Numbered from the stretch's first letter, positions 7,778 through 16,559 are shown. The stretch: DNA of 64,000 nucleotides from Paenibacillus_G elgii_A (GCA_042219835.1 JBHJMN010000023.1:24402-88401); one strand, 5' to 3'. The notes: generated by a model from the sequence alone, not told the origin. Program-made: numbers and translations.

Positions 7778-7955
7778 CCAATAGTCCAGTAGGCTGCCGG
7801 TTGAACAGGGGCAGATGGAACTGAGGTTGGCGGGCGTTATTTTTCGTGCCGGATAGAGCGAGTTTTCTATGATGTCCGTATTTTCATTTTGTCTCCTTTT
7901 TATAAGTTCCACGTTTCATTTTACAGACCCACATGATGAGCTGGTATAGGGGGGA

Positions 7956-8501
7956 ATGATTTGGAAGATGTTTGCAACTATCGAACGCGAGGCTTTTGAA
8001 AAGATGGGAGACGAGGCATTACTTTCTGCCTGTTTTAAGCCGCTTATTCAAACTTACAAAGAGCTAAGTAGCAAAGGTAGTAATATAGCCAGCTTCTACA
8101 ATAAAATGACCTCTGGCCAACAGACTTTATTAATTTTTCGTACTTACTACAGCCATGTTATTGAGTCGGTGCAGGAACTATACTGGTGGAGCGCCTTTTT
8201 TCTGGCCCAGGAGCCGAGATGGGCTGCACTGCAAGAAAAGATGCGTGAGATCAAGGATACTGAATTCGTTGCGTTTTTACAGGACGTTGAAGCCATGCTT
8301 CGCACCCGCAATCACCCAGTTCTTCTAACTGATTTTTCCTGTGTATCTCGTGATGATCTGAATTTAGATTCCGAGCTTCGTGACTTCTTTGAGTTGGCAT
8401 ATGAACGACTAAGACAAATCTCTGTAATAACAAATAGCCTTTTGGCTGAATTGATACGCAAATCTCCCGAATCGTTCGTAAAGTGGAGCCAAATCGAATA
8501 A
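7956..8501 (+). CDS. Unknown soluble helical protein
   Basis: The 181-residue product is predicted to be mainly helical, with aromatic-rich segments (FRTYYSHVIESVQELYWWSA) and no signal peptide or membrane helix. ATG 7956 follows a GGGGG tract very closely; ATG 7968 is an alternative with better spacing. Base composition is AT-rich like the DUF4303 gene upstream, so the two probably arrived together. I do not recognise a family. The neighbourhood suggests another immunity-type or accessory protein, which is inference only. Confidence 0.65.
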   Translation: MIWKMFATIEREAFEKMGDEALLSACFKPLIQTYKELSSKGSNIASFYNKMTSGQQTLLIFRTYYSHVIESVQELYWWSAFFLAQEPRWAALQEKMREIKDTEFVAFLQDVEAMLRTRNHPVLLTDFSCVSRDDLNLDSELRDFFELAYERLRQISVITNSLLAELIRKSPESFVKWSQIE

Positions 8502-8637
8502 AATTTTTCCTTCTACTACTTTCCTCGACTTCTTGTTTGCAAATTGTTGAACGGAAAGCCCAAAAAGGGCCGCAACAGTCAGCCCATGCTGATCTGTCGC
8601 AGCCCCCAAACCCGCGTCCGACGCGGCCTCTCGGATT

Positions 8638-9474
8638 CTACTCTTCCCCCGTCGCAATCGGATTGTCACCGTACGAAACCCAATCGCTCCAGCTTCCGGG
8701 GTACAGCTTCACATTGTTCAGCCCCGCTTCGCTCAGCGCGATCACGTTCGGGCAGGCGGTAACGCCGGAGCCGCAGTAGACGATGATCTCCTCCGCCTGA
8801 CGGAGCCCGTCGAAACGCTCGGCCAGCACAGCTTCGTTCTTCCAAGCGCCGGTCTCGTCCAAGCCGTCCTTCCAAAAATATGACTTCGCGCCGGGAATAT
8901 GTCCAGCTACCCGGTCGATCGGCTCCTCGATGCCGAGGTAACGCTTGCCTTCGCGAGAATCGATCAAAGCCACGCCGGGCTTGCCCAGCCGTTCCTTGAC
9001 CTGCTCGACGCTGACAGTCAAATCTTCGCGCACACGGGGCGTAAATACGGCCTCTCGCAGGATCGGCGGCTCGTCGGTGACGGGGTAGCCCGCTTCCTTC
9101 CACTTCCTGTAGCCTCCGTCCAAAAGATACACCTTGTCGTGACCAAGGTAGGTGAGCAGCCACCACAGGCGCGAAGCCATCGCTCCACCCTGATCGTCGT
9201 AAGCGACGACGGTGGAGCCGGCATGGATGCCCGCTTGGCCCAGCTTCGCCGCAAGCTCCTGCATGTCAGGGAGCGGATGGCGGCCGCCGTGCTCCTTGAT
9301 CGGGCCCGACAGGTCTTGCTCCAGGTCAAAATACACCGCGCCGGGAATGTGATCCATGTCGTACATTTGCTTTCCCGATTCCGGCTTCCCTAGCGTGAAC
9401 CGGCAGTCCGCGATGACGATATGATCGTCCGTACCATGTTCGAAGAGCCACGGTTGGCTTACAATATGCTTCAA
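8638..9474 (-). CDS. Sulfurtransferase with two rhodanese domains
   Basis: The 278-residue protein has a non-catalytic N-terminal rhodanese half (VIADCRFTLG, AYDDQGGAMASRLWWLL) and a catalytic C-terminal half ending in the active-site loop CGSGVTACPN, with Cys as the sulfane carrier. This CGSGVTA loop is typical of thiosulfate/3-mercaptopyruvate sulfurtransferases. The start is taken as TTG 9474 because AAGGAA lies eight bases upstream; GTG 9483 is too close to it. The longer frame upstream overlaps the divergent acetyltransferase gene and is not used. Confidence 0.92.
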   Translation of the reverse strand: MKHIVSQPWLFEHGTDDHIVIADCRFTLGKPESGKQMYDMDHIPGAVYFDLEQDLSGPIKEHGGRHPLPDMQELAAKLGQAGIHAGSTVVAYDDQGGAMASRLWWLLTYLGHDKVYLLDGGYRKWKEAGYPVTDEPPILREAVFTPRVREDLTVSVEQVKERLGKPGVALIDSREGKRYLGIEEPIDRVAGHIPGAKSYFWKDGLDETGAWKNEAVLAERFDGLRQAEEIIVYCGSGVTACPNVIALSEAGLNNVKLYPGSWSDWVSYGDNPIATGEE

Positions 9475-9579
9475 ACCAATCACTTCCTTAGATGGGATGA
9501 AATACGATATAGTTATCAGTATACAACGGAAAAATGCCCGGCGGAAGCGTAATCGTCGGCACAATAAGCAGGAGGAACG

Positions 9580-10098
9580 ATGCAAAACGAACCGAAAAGC
9601 TTTCATCTCGTTCCGATGAGGGAAGATCATGGACGCGATGTCTGTACATGGAGTTATCCGCCTCCCTACGATTTGTACCATTGGAACCCGTGGGAGCAAA
9701 TGGTTGCGCGCGGCGAGGAATTCGCCGATCCACACATCCGCGAAGCGCAGTACCGGGCTGTACTTGACGAGGCCGGGGAGCTGTGCGGCTTTGCGCAGTT
9801 TTTCCCGATGGTCGGCGTCACGCGCCTCGGGCTCGGACTGCGGCCGGACTTGTGCGGCCAAGGCAGCGGTGAGGCGTTTGTTCGCGCCATTATCCGCGAG
9901 GCCAAACGCAGCGCGCCGAACAACGAAATCGATCTGGAAGTGCTGACGTGGAATCGGCGGGCCATCCGAACTTATGAGCGGGTTGGTTTTATCATCATGG
10001 ATACGTATGAACGCCCGACGCCGGAAGGGTCCGGGGAGTTTCACTGCATGGTATGGACGAATACAATGAACAAAGGAGGAGAAGACAATGGGGAATAA
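9580..10098 (+). CDS. GNAT family N-acetyltransferase
   Basis: The 172-residue protein shows the GNAT fold signature: a beta-4 strand (LGLGLRPDLCGQGSGEAFVR) leading into the Q/RxxGxG/A-type acetyl-CoA loop (CGQGSG) and the C-terminal NRRAIRTYERVGF segment. It would transfer an acetyl group from acetyl-CoA to an unknown amine. AGGAGGAACG precedes ATG 9580. Its stop overlaps the start of the DinB-like gene by 11 bases, so the two were translationally coupled before the latter was broken. Confidence 0.9.
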   Translation: MQNEPKSFHLVPMREDHGRDVCTWSYPPPYDLYHWNPWEQMVARGEEFADPHIREAQYRAVLDEAGELCGFAQFFPMVGVTRLGLGLRPDLCGQGSGEAFVRAIIREAKRSAPNNEIDLEVLTWNRRAIRTYERVGFIIMDTYERPTPEGSGEFHCMVWTNTMNKGGEDNGE

Positions 10099-10492
10099 CG
10101 AACGACCGAAGGCCGAACTGCTTGCCGAATTTCGCAGGCTGCTCGCTTTTGCAAAGGTAATCCGCAGTGTGGACTCCCGGACATGGGACGAGCCTCTGGC
10201 GCCCGGTAAGTGGACGATGAAGGAAGTGGTTGGGCATCTGCTGTTGTGGGACCAATATTTCTACGAGTCGGCAATCGGCAAAATCGCGGAAGGCAAGCCG
10301 CTGACGCTGAAGCATCTGGATTTCGAAGCGTTTAACGCCCGGGCGGCGCAATACGGGCGGGGTGAATCCGTCAGCAGGTTCGCGGAGGAGCTCATATTAT
10401 GGCGCAGCCGCATTGTGGATACTCTGGAAGGGTTGTCCGAGACGGAATTCCGTTACCGTGGACCCAGATGCGACATTTACGCTGGATCGTAG
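10088..10492 (+). pseudogene. DinB-like protein gene, truncated by an IS remnant
   Basis: The open part encodes about 125 residues of a DinB/YfiT-type four-helix protein (FRRLLAFAKVIRSVDSRTW, APGKWTMKEVVGHLLLWDQY with the helix-2 metal-binding His). Normal family members continue with a second His-containing helix (HDRHH-like) that is absent. After about base 10455 the sequence is transposase-like in another frame, and the DinB frame runs into a stop at 10490. The start is well supported by GGAGGAGAAGACA before ATG 10088. Confidence 0.8.
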
Positions 10493-10628
10493 ATACCAGG
10501 TGTATAAACATTTTCAAACATGGGTTACTCAAAACATCAAATTTGTTGCTCATGTAAAAGATAACAGTAGGCTGACAATCCTTAAGGAATGCAGCCTTCT
10601 GAAATTTCATACACCAATCGCGATTTGA
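10455..10628 (+). mobile_element. Remnant of an IS4-family transposase
   Basis: The frame reading DATFTLDRRYQVYKHFQTWV and NIKFVAHVKDNSRLTILKEC resembles the region around the second catalytic Asp of IS4-family DDE transposases (xDRxYxxYxxFxxW...FVxRxKxN). Only about 55 codons remain, ending at TGA 10628; the element's ends and the other catalytic residues are absent. It lies exactly where the DinB-like gene loses its frame. Up to 10714 nothing else is seen. Confidence 0.7.
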
Positions 10629-10714
10629 TCCCTGATCTTGTAAATGTATGCGAAAAATCATACAGTCCGCCTAAATCGCTGGGATGCCTGACAGGGTAAC
10701 TTCGACTTTAATGA

Positions 10715-11008
10715 TCAAAAATAAGTTTTCAGCTTAACTTCTATCGATCCCACGGACAATATTCGCGCCTGGCATCCGAGCCGGAAGCCTTCGTCTATTT
10801 CCTCCGGTTCTAAACGCCTTGTTTCAGCATCGTTCGGTGCAGTCAGGTTTTCCATCCCTTCGCTGACCAAACACCGGCACCTTGCACATGTACCGCGTGA
10901 ACAATTAAAACCCCAATCTACCTTATGCTTCAAAGCTAATTCCAAAATCGACTTGCCGATTTCAGGCTCAACCTCTTTGGCCACTGAGCGCCCTTTCAAA
11001 TTAATCAT
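10715..11008 (-). CDS. Plant-type [2Fe-2S] ferredoxin
   Basis: The 97-residue protein carries the cluster ligands Cys36, Cys41, Cys44 and Cys79 in the C-x4-C-x2-C-x(n)-C arrangement (NCSRGTCARC and LGCQ). The fold should be a ubiquitin-like beta-grasp electron carrier. GGAGGACATTTC precedes ATG 11008. It lies 23 bases after the flavoprotein gene and shares its direction, so the two are probably one transcript and may exchange electrons. An extra Cys46 is present. Confidence 0.92.
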   Translation of the reverse strand: MINLKGRSVAKEVEPEIGKSILELALKHKVDWGFNCSRGTCARCRCLVSEGMENLTAPNDAETRRLEPEEIDEGFRLGCQARILSVGSIEVKLKTYF

Positions 11009-11031
11009 GAAATGTCCTCCGAATAATGGTA

Positions 11032-11574
11032 TTAATGAGCTGCTTTCAATTGTTTCTGCATAAAGATTAGTTCATGCGCCAAATTGCCGATTCGATCCAG
11101 TACGCCTTGATCGGCAATTTCGTTATGTTCGTTAAAATGATCATTATGAACATAGACATAGCTTGGTGCGACAAACGCCCGGAAAAAGCCGGCAATCGGC
11201 TTTAATTGATTTTCGATGACGAGATAATGCTGGTAGGTTCCCCCTGTAGCAACAAACCCCATCACCTTATGTTGGAATGCAGAGACAGGAACAAGGTCGA
11301 ACAAGTTTTTCAACGCTCCGGTCAGTGAAGCTTGATAAATCGGTGTGCCAATGAGAAAAAAATCGCCTGAAGCGACCGTATCGATGACGGTTTTCGTATC
11401 TCCGGTATAAGCGGCAGGGTTCCGACCGTCACAAAACCGAACATCGTATTGCTTCAGATCAAGCAATTCCACTTCCACTTCCGGATAGTTCCGCTTAATT
11501 TCGTCCAGCACGGCTTGAACCGTGATCAATGTCTTCGACCCCGATATCGTTCCCGAGATGCCAACGAGTTTCAT
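11032..11574 (-). CDS. NAD(P)H-dependent FMN reductase family flavoprotein
   Basis: The 180-residue protein begins MKLVGISGTISGSKT, the flavodoxin-like FMN phosphate loop, and contains the family's GTPIYQASLTGALKNLFDLV segment that contacts the isoalloxazine ring. Enzymes of this type reduce FMN, quinones, azo dyes or chromate. ATG 11574 is preferred to upstream in-frame starts because those lie inside the regulator gene and a GAAAGGGG site precedes it. It sits between the Cys-rich regulator and the ferredoxin in one direction. Confidence 0.9.
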   Translation of the reverse strand: MKLVGISGTISGSKTLITVQAVLDEIKRNYPEVEVELLDLKQYDVRFCDGRNPAAYTGDTKTVIDTVASGDFFLIGTPIYQASLTGALKNLFDLVPVSAFQHKVMGFVATGGTYQHYLVIENQLKPIAGFFRAFVAPSYVYVHNDHFNEHNEIADQGVLDRIGNLAHELIFMQKQLKAAH

Positions 11575-11611
11575 AAAATATAGTTCCCCTTTCAACATTA
11601 GAAGCCTAAAA

Positions 11612-12280
11612 TCACGTAGATGATTCTTCCGGTTTAATCCAATACACACAACGGTTGTCGCCCGATAAGATATGCTCGCCTCTTGTGATTTCAACATCGT
11701 CGCCAAGTATGCATTGAAACACTTCTAATTCTTTCTTGCAAATGTCGGTGCATACTCTCGCGGCCTCGCAAATCGGGCAATGCTTCTCCACGAAATAAAA
11801 GGAGCCATCGGGGTTCTCTATGATCTCAGCCATATACCCCTCAGTGGTTCGCTTATCCGCGAAAGCCTTTAATTTTTCCATCAATGGAAGGTCCGGGGCC
11901 GCTTTGCTCTGGTAATCCATAAGAAGTTTGCGGTTATGGATGTCCAGCAGTTTCTCCAAGCCTTCGTCTCCGAACGCTTCTTTCATCGATTCGATCAAAC
12001 TGACGGTCATGTTGGCGTACCCGTCCGGAAATAGCCGATTCGCCTCCGAAGTAAGCGTCCACATCTTCGCAGGCCGCCCCATCGCCCTTGGTTCCTCCGT
12101 GAAGGTAACCAATTTCTGCTCACTCAGATCGTATAAATGCTGCCGCACAGCCATTGCGGTAACCCCAAGCTCACTCGCCAATTGATGGGCATCCATCGAG
12201 CCATTATGTTTGAGCAATTTCACAATAGCTCTTCTTGTTCGATCGGCGCCTACTTTTTCGGGTGATTTCACTTTTTTCAT
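11612..12280 (-). CDS. Winged-helix regulator with a C-terminal cysteine cluster
   Basis: The 222-residue protein has an N-terminal winged helix-turn-helix (ADRTRRAIVKLLKHNGSMDA, then LASELGVTAMAVRQHLYDLS). Its C-terminal domain has cysteines in HCPICEAARVCTDICKKELE and a further Cys in VFQCILG. This layout resembles the SufR-like regulators, in which the Cys residues can bind an iron-sulfur cluster. ATG 12280 has AAGGTGAT five bases before it. It is transcribed ahead of the flavoprotein and ferredoxin genes and divergent from an MFS transporter, so it probably controls both sides in response to redox or cluster state. Confidence 0.82.
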   Translation of the reverse strand: MKKVKSPEKVGADRTRRAIVKLLKHNGSMDAHQLASELGVTAMAVRQHLYDLSEQKLVTFTEEPRAMGRPAKMWTLTSEANRLFPDGYANMTVSLIESMKEAFGDEGLEKLLDIHNRKLLMDYQSKAAPDLPLMEKLKAFADKRTTEGYMAEIIENPDGSFYFVEKHCPICEAARVCTDICKKELEVFQCILGDDVEITRGEHILSGDNRCVYWIKPEESST

Positions 12281-12430
12281 CCCTATCACCTTCAACCATT
12301 GTTTTAAAGAGATTATAAAGAAAAATATTGACAAAGTCAAAAAGGAGGTTTAATTTGTTTATAAAGATCTTTCTTTACAAAGTATCCGGATACCGCTCTT
12401 ACTTAAACTACATAATGGAAGGTGAACAAG
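12281..12430. promoter_or_regulatory. Divergent control region of the regulator and the MFS pump
   Basis: This AT-rich gap has TTGACA (12328-12333), 17 bases and a weak TAATTT on the plus strand, followed by a perfect 10-base palindrome AAAGATCTTT (12363-12372) near the expected transcript start. The palindrome is a candidate operator for the divergent regulator. An AAGGAGG six bases before a TTG (12355) could start a short leader ORF, but only if transcription begins further upstream. Confidence 0.4.
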
Positions 12431-13780
12431 TTGTCATCACAAAGCATATTTGGATCACGCTATCTTGCACTATCAATCGGTATCATTTTAGCTGCAATGG
12501 CTATCGGATTTGAAGGATTAGCCGTAACGACAGTTGCTCCAGTCATTGCCGGCGATCTGCAGGGACTTCATCTCTTCGGTTGGATATTCAGCGCTTATTT
12601 ACTCGCACAAATTATCGGTACTTTGGTGATTGGCCGCCAAATTGACCGGAAAGGGCCCGCTTTACTTTTTACGATCGCCATTATATTATTTGCAGTCGGT
12701 TTGGTGGTGGCTGCTATTGCAACCAACATGTATGTGTTGATCGGTTCTCGCGCTCTGCAAGGATTTGGCGCAGGTGCTATGTATACATGCATCTACACGG
12801 CCATCTCCTTAAGCTATCCCGACGAGCTTCGCGCCAAAATATTAGGGGCTCTCGGCACAGCCTATGTTTTGCCTTCGATGCTTGGTCCTTACGTTGCCGG
12901 AGTTATTGCCAGTCAGTTGTCTTGGCGGTTCGTTTTCTGGGGAGTCCTTCCCTTCTTGCTATTGGCGATGCTACTCAGTATGCCTGTCTTCCGCAAATTA
13001 AAAATGCCCAATGTCCAAGGGAAGAGTGAATCTGGAGTTATTGGGTTGGCCGTGCTGCTCGCGATCGGTACCGGGCTTTTCTTAAGCGGTCTTGGCATGC
13101 TTCCAAAAATATTAGGCGTTGCGCTTCTGGTGGTCGGGTTGGTTCTTATGGCACAACCCCTTCGCAAGCTGCTGCCGGCAGGCACATTGACACTGCGTCC
13201 AGGATTATCATCCCTCATCGGCTCTCGCGGTTTATTTTTCGCCACATATGTCTGCACGCAGAACTTCCTGGTGCTTGCCTTGACGGATACGAAGGGATTG
13301 GCTGCCGATCGGGCCGGGCTCATCGTAGCCAGTGCGGCGATTAGCTGGTCCATCGTGGCCATTCTCCAGGCACGTTGGGATGCAGCAGACGGTGGGCGAG
13401 GCCGGCATAAACGGATCATTGCCGGTATCCTGCTGATGATCGTCGGTATTGCCATCATGGTTTGGGTTCCGGCGATTAACATCGCCTTAGCGGTGCTCGG
13501 TGAAATTATTATGGGCATTGGAATCGGGTTGGCTCATACTGTCAGCGGTACGGTCGCATTCTCATTCGCCAAAGAGGGGGAAGCCGGACAAGTTTCCGGG
13601 AGCCTGCAATTTGCTGACTCGTTTACGCCCGGCGTAGCAATCGGAATCGGTGGGGCAATCATCGCGATCAATCAAACGGCGGGAATGTCATTGGAAACTG
13701 GAATTACGGCTGCGATGATGTTCAATCTTGCCTTGATTTTGCTAAGCCTGTTTGCGAGTGTGCGAACCAAGCGGACTTAA
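12431..13780 (+). CDS. MFS transporter, drug-efflux type
   Basis: About 450 residues with 12-14 hydrophobic segments. The N-terminal half has the MFS motif between helices 2 and 3 (GRQIDRKGPALLFT) and motif C-like GxxxGPxxxG (LPSMLGPYVAGVI). TTG 12431 is preferred because AAGGTG lies six bases upstream; GTG 12422 is in frame too. The layout (EGLAVTTVAPVIAGDLQGLH at the first helix) is that of proton-coupled multidrug exporters. Its substrate is unknown. Divergence from a redox-type regulator suggests induction by a toxic redox-active compound. Confidence 0.88.
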   Translation: MSSQSIFGSRYLALSIGIILAAMAIGFEGLAVTTVAPVIAGDLQGLHLFGWIFSAYLLAQIIGTLVIGRQIDRKGPALLFTIAIILFAVGLVVAAIATNMYVLIGSRALQGFGAGAMYTCIYTAISLSYPDELRAKILGALGTAYVLPSMLGPYVAGVIASQLSWRFVFWGVLPFLLLAMLLSMPVFRKLKMPNVQGKSESGVIGLAVLLAIGTGLFLSGLGMLPKILGVALLVVGLVLMAQPLRKLLPAGTLTLRPGLSSLIGSRGLFFATYVCTQNFLVLALTDTKGLAADRAGLIVASAAISWSIVAILQARWDAADGGRGRHKRIIAGILLMIVGIAIMVWVPAINIALAVLGEIIMGIGIGLAHTVSGTVAFSFAKEGEAGQVSGSLQFADSFTPGVAIGIGGAIIAINQTAGMSLETGITAAMMFNLALILLSLFASVRTKRT

Positions 13781-13892
13781 CCCGCAAACCAATCATCGTT
13801 AGAAACAATGCAACGCTAGTGGCATGACCGGCATCATATCGCGCAAATTCGCGAATTTTTGAATCCATCGAGCTAAGATCGGATATCATCGC

Positions 13893-14039
13893 ATGAAAAA
13901 AGAAGCGCTGCTGCGGGTCGCGGAAATTTTGAAACAGCAGGACGTTCGGCGGGACCGGCTGGAGGCTGCCTTGCGGCAGCCGCTGCCGGCCGAAGTACGC
14001 GCACGCGTGCTTGCAGCTATGGCAGAGGCAGGAGGCTAA
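13893..14039 (+). CDS. Doubtful small ORF or coding remnant
   Basis: A 48-residue frame (MKKEALLRVAEILKQQDVRR onward, ending AAMAEAGG) has a natural, highly coding-like composition but no convincing ribosome binding site. A stop lies at 13860-13862, 33 bases upstream. It resembles the helical C-terminus of a lost protein. Outside this ORF, the 13781-14047 gap shows nothing I can name. Confidence 0.25.
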   Translation: MKKEALLRVAEILKQQDVRRDRLEAALRQPLPAEVRARVLAAMAEAGG

Positions 14040-14047
14040 AGCAAGCG

Positions 14048-14359
14048 CTACGGCGTGCATTCGTCTGCGCTTCCGGCATAAGCCTCGTCATACCGGGCGA
14101 CGCCCGCGAAATCAAGCTCCGTCAATCCGCCCGCATGCCACGAGGTCAGGCGGAGCGTCACCATCCGATAATCGATGGCGATCATCGGGTGATGGTTCAT
14201 GGCTTCCGCGATGTCTGCAATCCGGTTCACAAACGCGATACTGTCTGTGAAAGCGGGGAAGCGGTATTTTTTCACCAGCCACTTCCCCTCTTCCACCGTC
14301 CAGCCCTCAAGGCCGGATCGCCTCGCCTTCACTTCTTCCGCCGTCAGCTTGCTTCCCAT
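14048..14359 (-). CDS. phhB: Pterin-4a-carbinolamine dehydratase
   Basis: The 103-residue protein has the family core NHHPMIAIDYRMVTLRLTSW followed by HAGGLTELD, including the conserved His pair and the following His and Asp of the active site. The enzyme dehydrates 4a-hydroxytetrahydropterin to recycle the cofactor of aromatic amino acid hydroxylases. No hydroxylase gene is nearby, and in bacteria lacking one these proteins are often assigned to pterin or molybdopterin salvage, so its role here is open. ATG 14359 follows GGGGAG. Confidence 0.93.
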   Translation of the reverse strand: MGSKLTAEEVKARRSGLEGWTVEEGKWLVKKYRFPAFTDSIAFVNRIADIAEAMNHHPMIAIDYRMVTLRLTSWHAGGLTELDFAGVARYDEAYAGSADECTP

Positions 14360-14374
14360 GCCCTGCCGCTCCCC

Positions 14375-14668
14375 TTATACCAAAAGTATGACCCTTGTTA
14401 GCGCTTCCCCTTGATCGATACGAATGACATGCCGCTTCGGGTCGTGCGTGACGGTACAGTCGCCGACGCTCATTTGCGCTTCCGTTCCGAGCCCGTAGAA
14501 TAAATCGTCGGCCAGCGTCTTGATGCACTCCTTCCGCTCGCCATCGTTCAATTCGTCCCAGTCCTCGGCCGACATTTCCAGAAACTCGTGGCACCGTTCG
14601 ATTTCTTGCAGCGCATTCGTGAAATCGTCGATAATGTCGCGGTATTCCCTGCCGAATTTAATGCCCAT
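14375..14668 (-). CDS. Small acidic protein of unknown function
   Basis: The 97-residue product starts MGIKFGREYRDIIDDFTNAL at ATG 14668, preceded by GGCGGAG. It is acidic and predicted helical in its first half, ending in short strands (VTHDPKRHVIRIDQGEAL). No signal peptide, membrane segment or known motif is visible. It ends 15 bases before the dehydratase start and runs the same way, so the two probably share a transcript. Confidence 0.65.
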   Translation of the reverse strand: MGIKFGREYRDIIDDFTNALQEIERCHEFLEMSAEDWDELNDGERKECIKTLADDLFYGLGTEAQMSVGDCTVTHDPKRHVIRIDQGEALTRVILLV

Positions 14669-14957
14669 CGTTCTCCGCCTTTCCCGTTGCCAGCGTCGTT
14701 TCCGCGTATCGGATTCGCCCTGTCCGCAGGTCCATGCTCTCCGAAGAGACGCGGCTCGCGGCCGGGCGGACGGCAACTACAATCATGTTTTGGCAATCCT
14801 TTTGACTCATTGTACTCGGAAACCGGACTGCCACGCAACCGCAGCAATAAAGCCGTATACGAGGAAAAAAAGTCGAATTTCGACCTTGATCCCGCACGCA
14901 TTTCAATGCAAAATCTGGTACACTATAAGGATAGACAAAAAGGGCGGTGGGCGAAAC

Positions 14958-16559
14958 ATGCTGAAGCTGCAGATTCCGAAAAATCGAATGAACGAACTGA
15001 TCGGGCATCTGCGCGACAATTTCGACCTGGCCAGGCTTGAGCGCGGATGGGCTTATTACCACAAGGGACAAGTGGCGGAGCTGGAGCTGAAGCATGGCGT
15101 GGAAGTGCATGCTTTGGTGCGCGGTACGAAGCGCCACGAAGTGATTCTCGATCTGGACCAGCTCGGCAAAAGCGAATGCAGCTGCCCGGACGGGGACAAC
15201 TGCAAACATATGGCCGCAGTCGCTTTTGCTCTGTACGCGCCGTTCGGCCGTCCGGAGCTGCTGCTGCAGCACCTCAAACAGTCGATCGCCGTGCGTTCGC
15301 GGCAGCAAGCCAAGCAGACGGCAGTCTCCAAGGCCGCGGAGAAGCGGCAGGACCGGTTCGAGCCTCCGGCTCCGGATCACACGCCGGCCCAGTGGCAGAA
15401 GTTTTTTGACCAGCAGTTTTACGGCTTTTCCCTGAACCAGCAGCAGTCGATCGAGCTGTTCTACAGCGCAGTCAAGGAAAAGCTGCCGTCCTACGGTGAA
15501 AGCTGGGAGCAGCCGCTGCGGGAGCTGTACGCGCTTCATGTGCTGTTCTTCGTGATGCGGAAAATCGAACAGTTTTATCAGGAGACGAAAACGTCTTACC
15601 TTTCTTATTATATTGAAACGGGCTGCCGGACGGTCGGCCGCCAATGTCTGGAGGAACTGCTGTGGCTTGTGCCCCGGCTCGATGTCGCCCTGCTGGCGGA
15701 CAAAGCTTCAGCCCCCTGGAAGGAGACGCTCAGCCTGTTGGCGGAAGCGGCGCTGTCGGGGAAGGAATCCCCTTTATCGTGGTCTACCGTATACCGCAGC
15801 GTCTGGTGGCGGATGACAAGCTATCCCGTATGGATGGCGGAGGAGCGCGCCCGGCTGCGGCTCATGCTGGAAGCGTCCGATCTGATGCCGAGGCGACGGG
15901 ATGCACTGCTGCTGGCGGAGGCGCATTTTGCCGTGATTGAAGGCGACGACGACGCGGCGCGGCAGAAGCTCGAAGCGCTGTCCAAGCGGGAAGCGCGGGA
16001 CTACTTTCTGTATCTGCACCGCTGCTTCGAGGAAGAAGCGTGGGGCCGGATGCTGGCCTGGCTGCGCTGGCTGCTGCCGGTCATGCAGCGGGCGCAGCAG
16101 GAGGAGCTGCGGCAGTTTTGCCAATATTGGATGGAGGCCGTGCAGCGGCAGACCGACGACGGCGAGTGGGTGTCGGTCATGGTCGGGCTGCTGCCGCGGA
16201 CGTACGGTTTCTATACGGCTTACTTGATGCAGGCGGAGCGCTATAAGGCTTGGATCGACTTGCAGCTCTCGAATCGCGTCTCGCCGCTGGATTTGTATTC
16301 GCTGGATTTGCAAACGGTCGAAACGCACGACCCGTCGCTGATGCTGCCTCTGTTTCACCAGGCGGTAGAGCGTTGCATCGCAGAGAAAAACCGGATAGCC
16401 TACAAAAAAGCCGTTCACTTGCTGAAAAAGCTGCACACCCTGTACACAAAACTGAACCGGTCGAACGACTGGGAAGATTTCATTTACCGGCTGGCGATGA
16501 AATATTCGCGCCTGCGCGCGCTGCAGGAAGAGCTGAGGAAAGGAAAATGGATTCCATGA
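14958..16559 (+). CDS. ywqB: SWIM zinc-finger protein, partner of the SNF2 helicase
   Basis: The 533-residue protein carries a SWIM zinc finger near residues 74-86 (CSCPDGDNCKHM: Cys-x-Cys, then Cys-x-His). The rest is helical with many Trp and Leu. SWIM domains bind DNA or protein. ATG 14958 begins the conserved MLKLQIPKNRM start, with a weak GGTGG site upstream. The stop overlaps the start of the SNF2-type helicase gene by 13 bases, so they are translationally coupled. The same order, SWIM protein then SNF2 ATPase, is known for B. subtilis ywqB-ywqA, on which the symbol is based. Confidence 0.85.
   Translation: MLKLQIPKNRMNELIGHLRDNFDLARLERGWAYYHKGQVAELELKHGVEVHALVRGTKRHEVILDLDQLGKSECSCPDGDNCKHMAAVAFALYAPFGRPELLLQHLKQSIAVRSRQQAKQTAVSKAAEKRQDRFEPPAPDHTPAQWQKFFDQQFYGFSLNQQQSIELFYSAVKEKLPSYGESWEQPLRELYALHVLFFVMRKIEQFYQETKTSYLSYYIETGCRTVGRQCLEELLWLVPRLDVALLADKASAPWKETLSLLAEAALSGKESPLSWSTVYRSVWWRMTSYPVWMAEERARLRLMLEASDLMPRRRDALLLAEAHFAVIEGDDDAARQKLEALSKREARDYFLYLHRCFEEEAWGRMLAWLRWLLPVMQRAQQEELRQFCQYWMEAVQRQTDDGEWVSVMVGLLPRTYGFYTAYLMQAERYKAWIDLQLSNRVSPLDLYSLDLQTVETHDPSLMLPLFHQAVERCIAEKNRIAYKKAVHLLKKLHTLYTKLNRSNDWEDFIYRLAMKYSRLRALQEELRKGKWIP

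Noticed and set aside
9475..10044. N-terminal extension of the sulfurtransferase
   Set aside because: It overlaps the GNAT gene on the other strand and precedes the well-placed ribosome binding site at 9484-9489.
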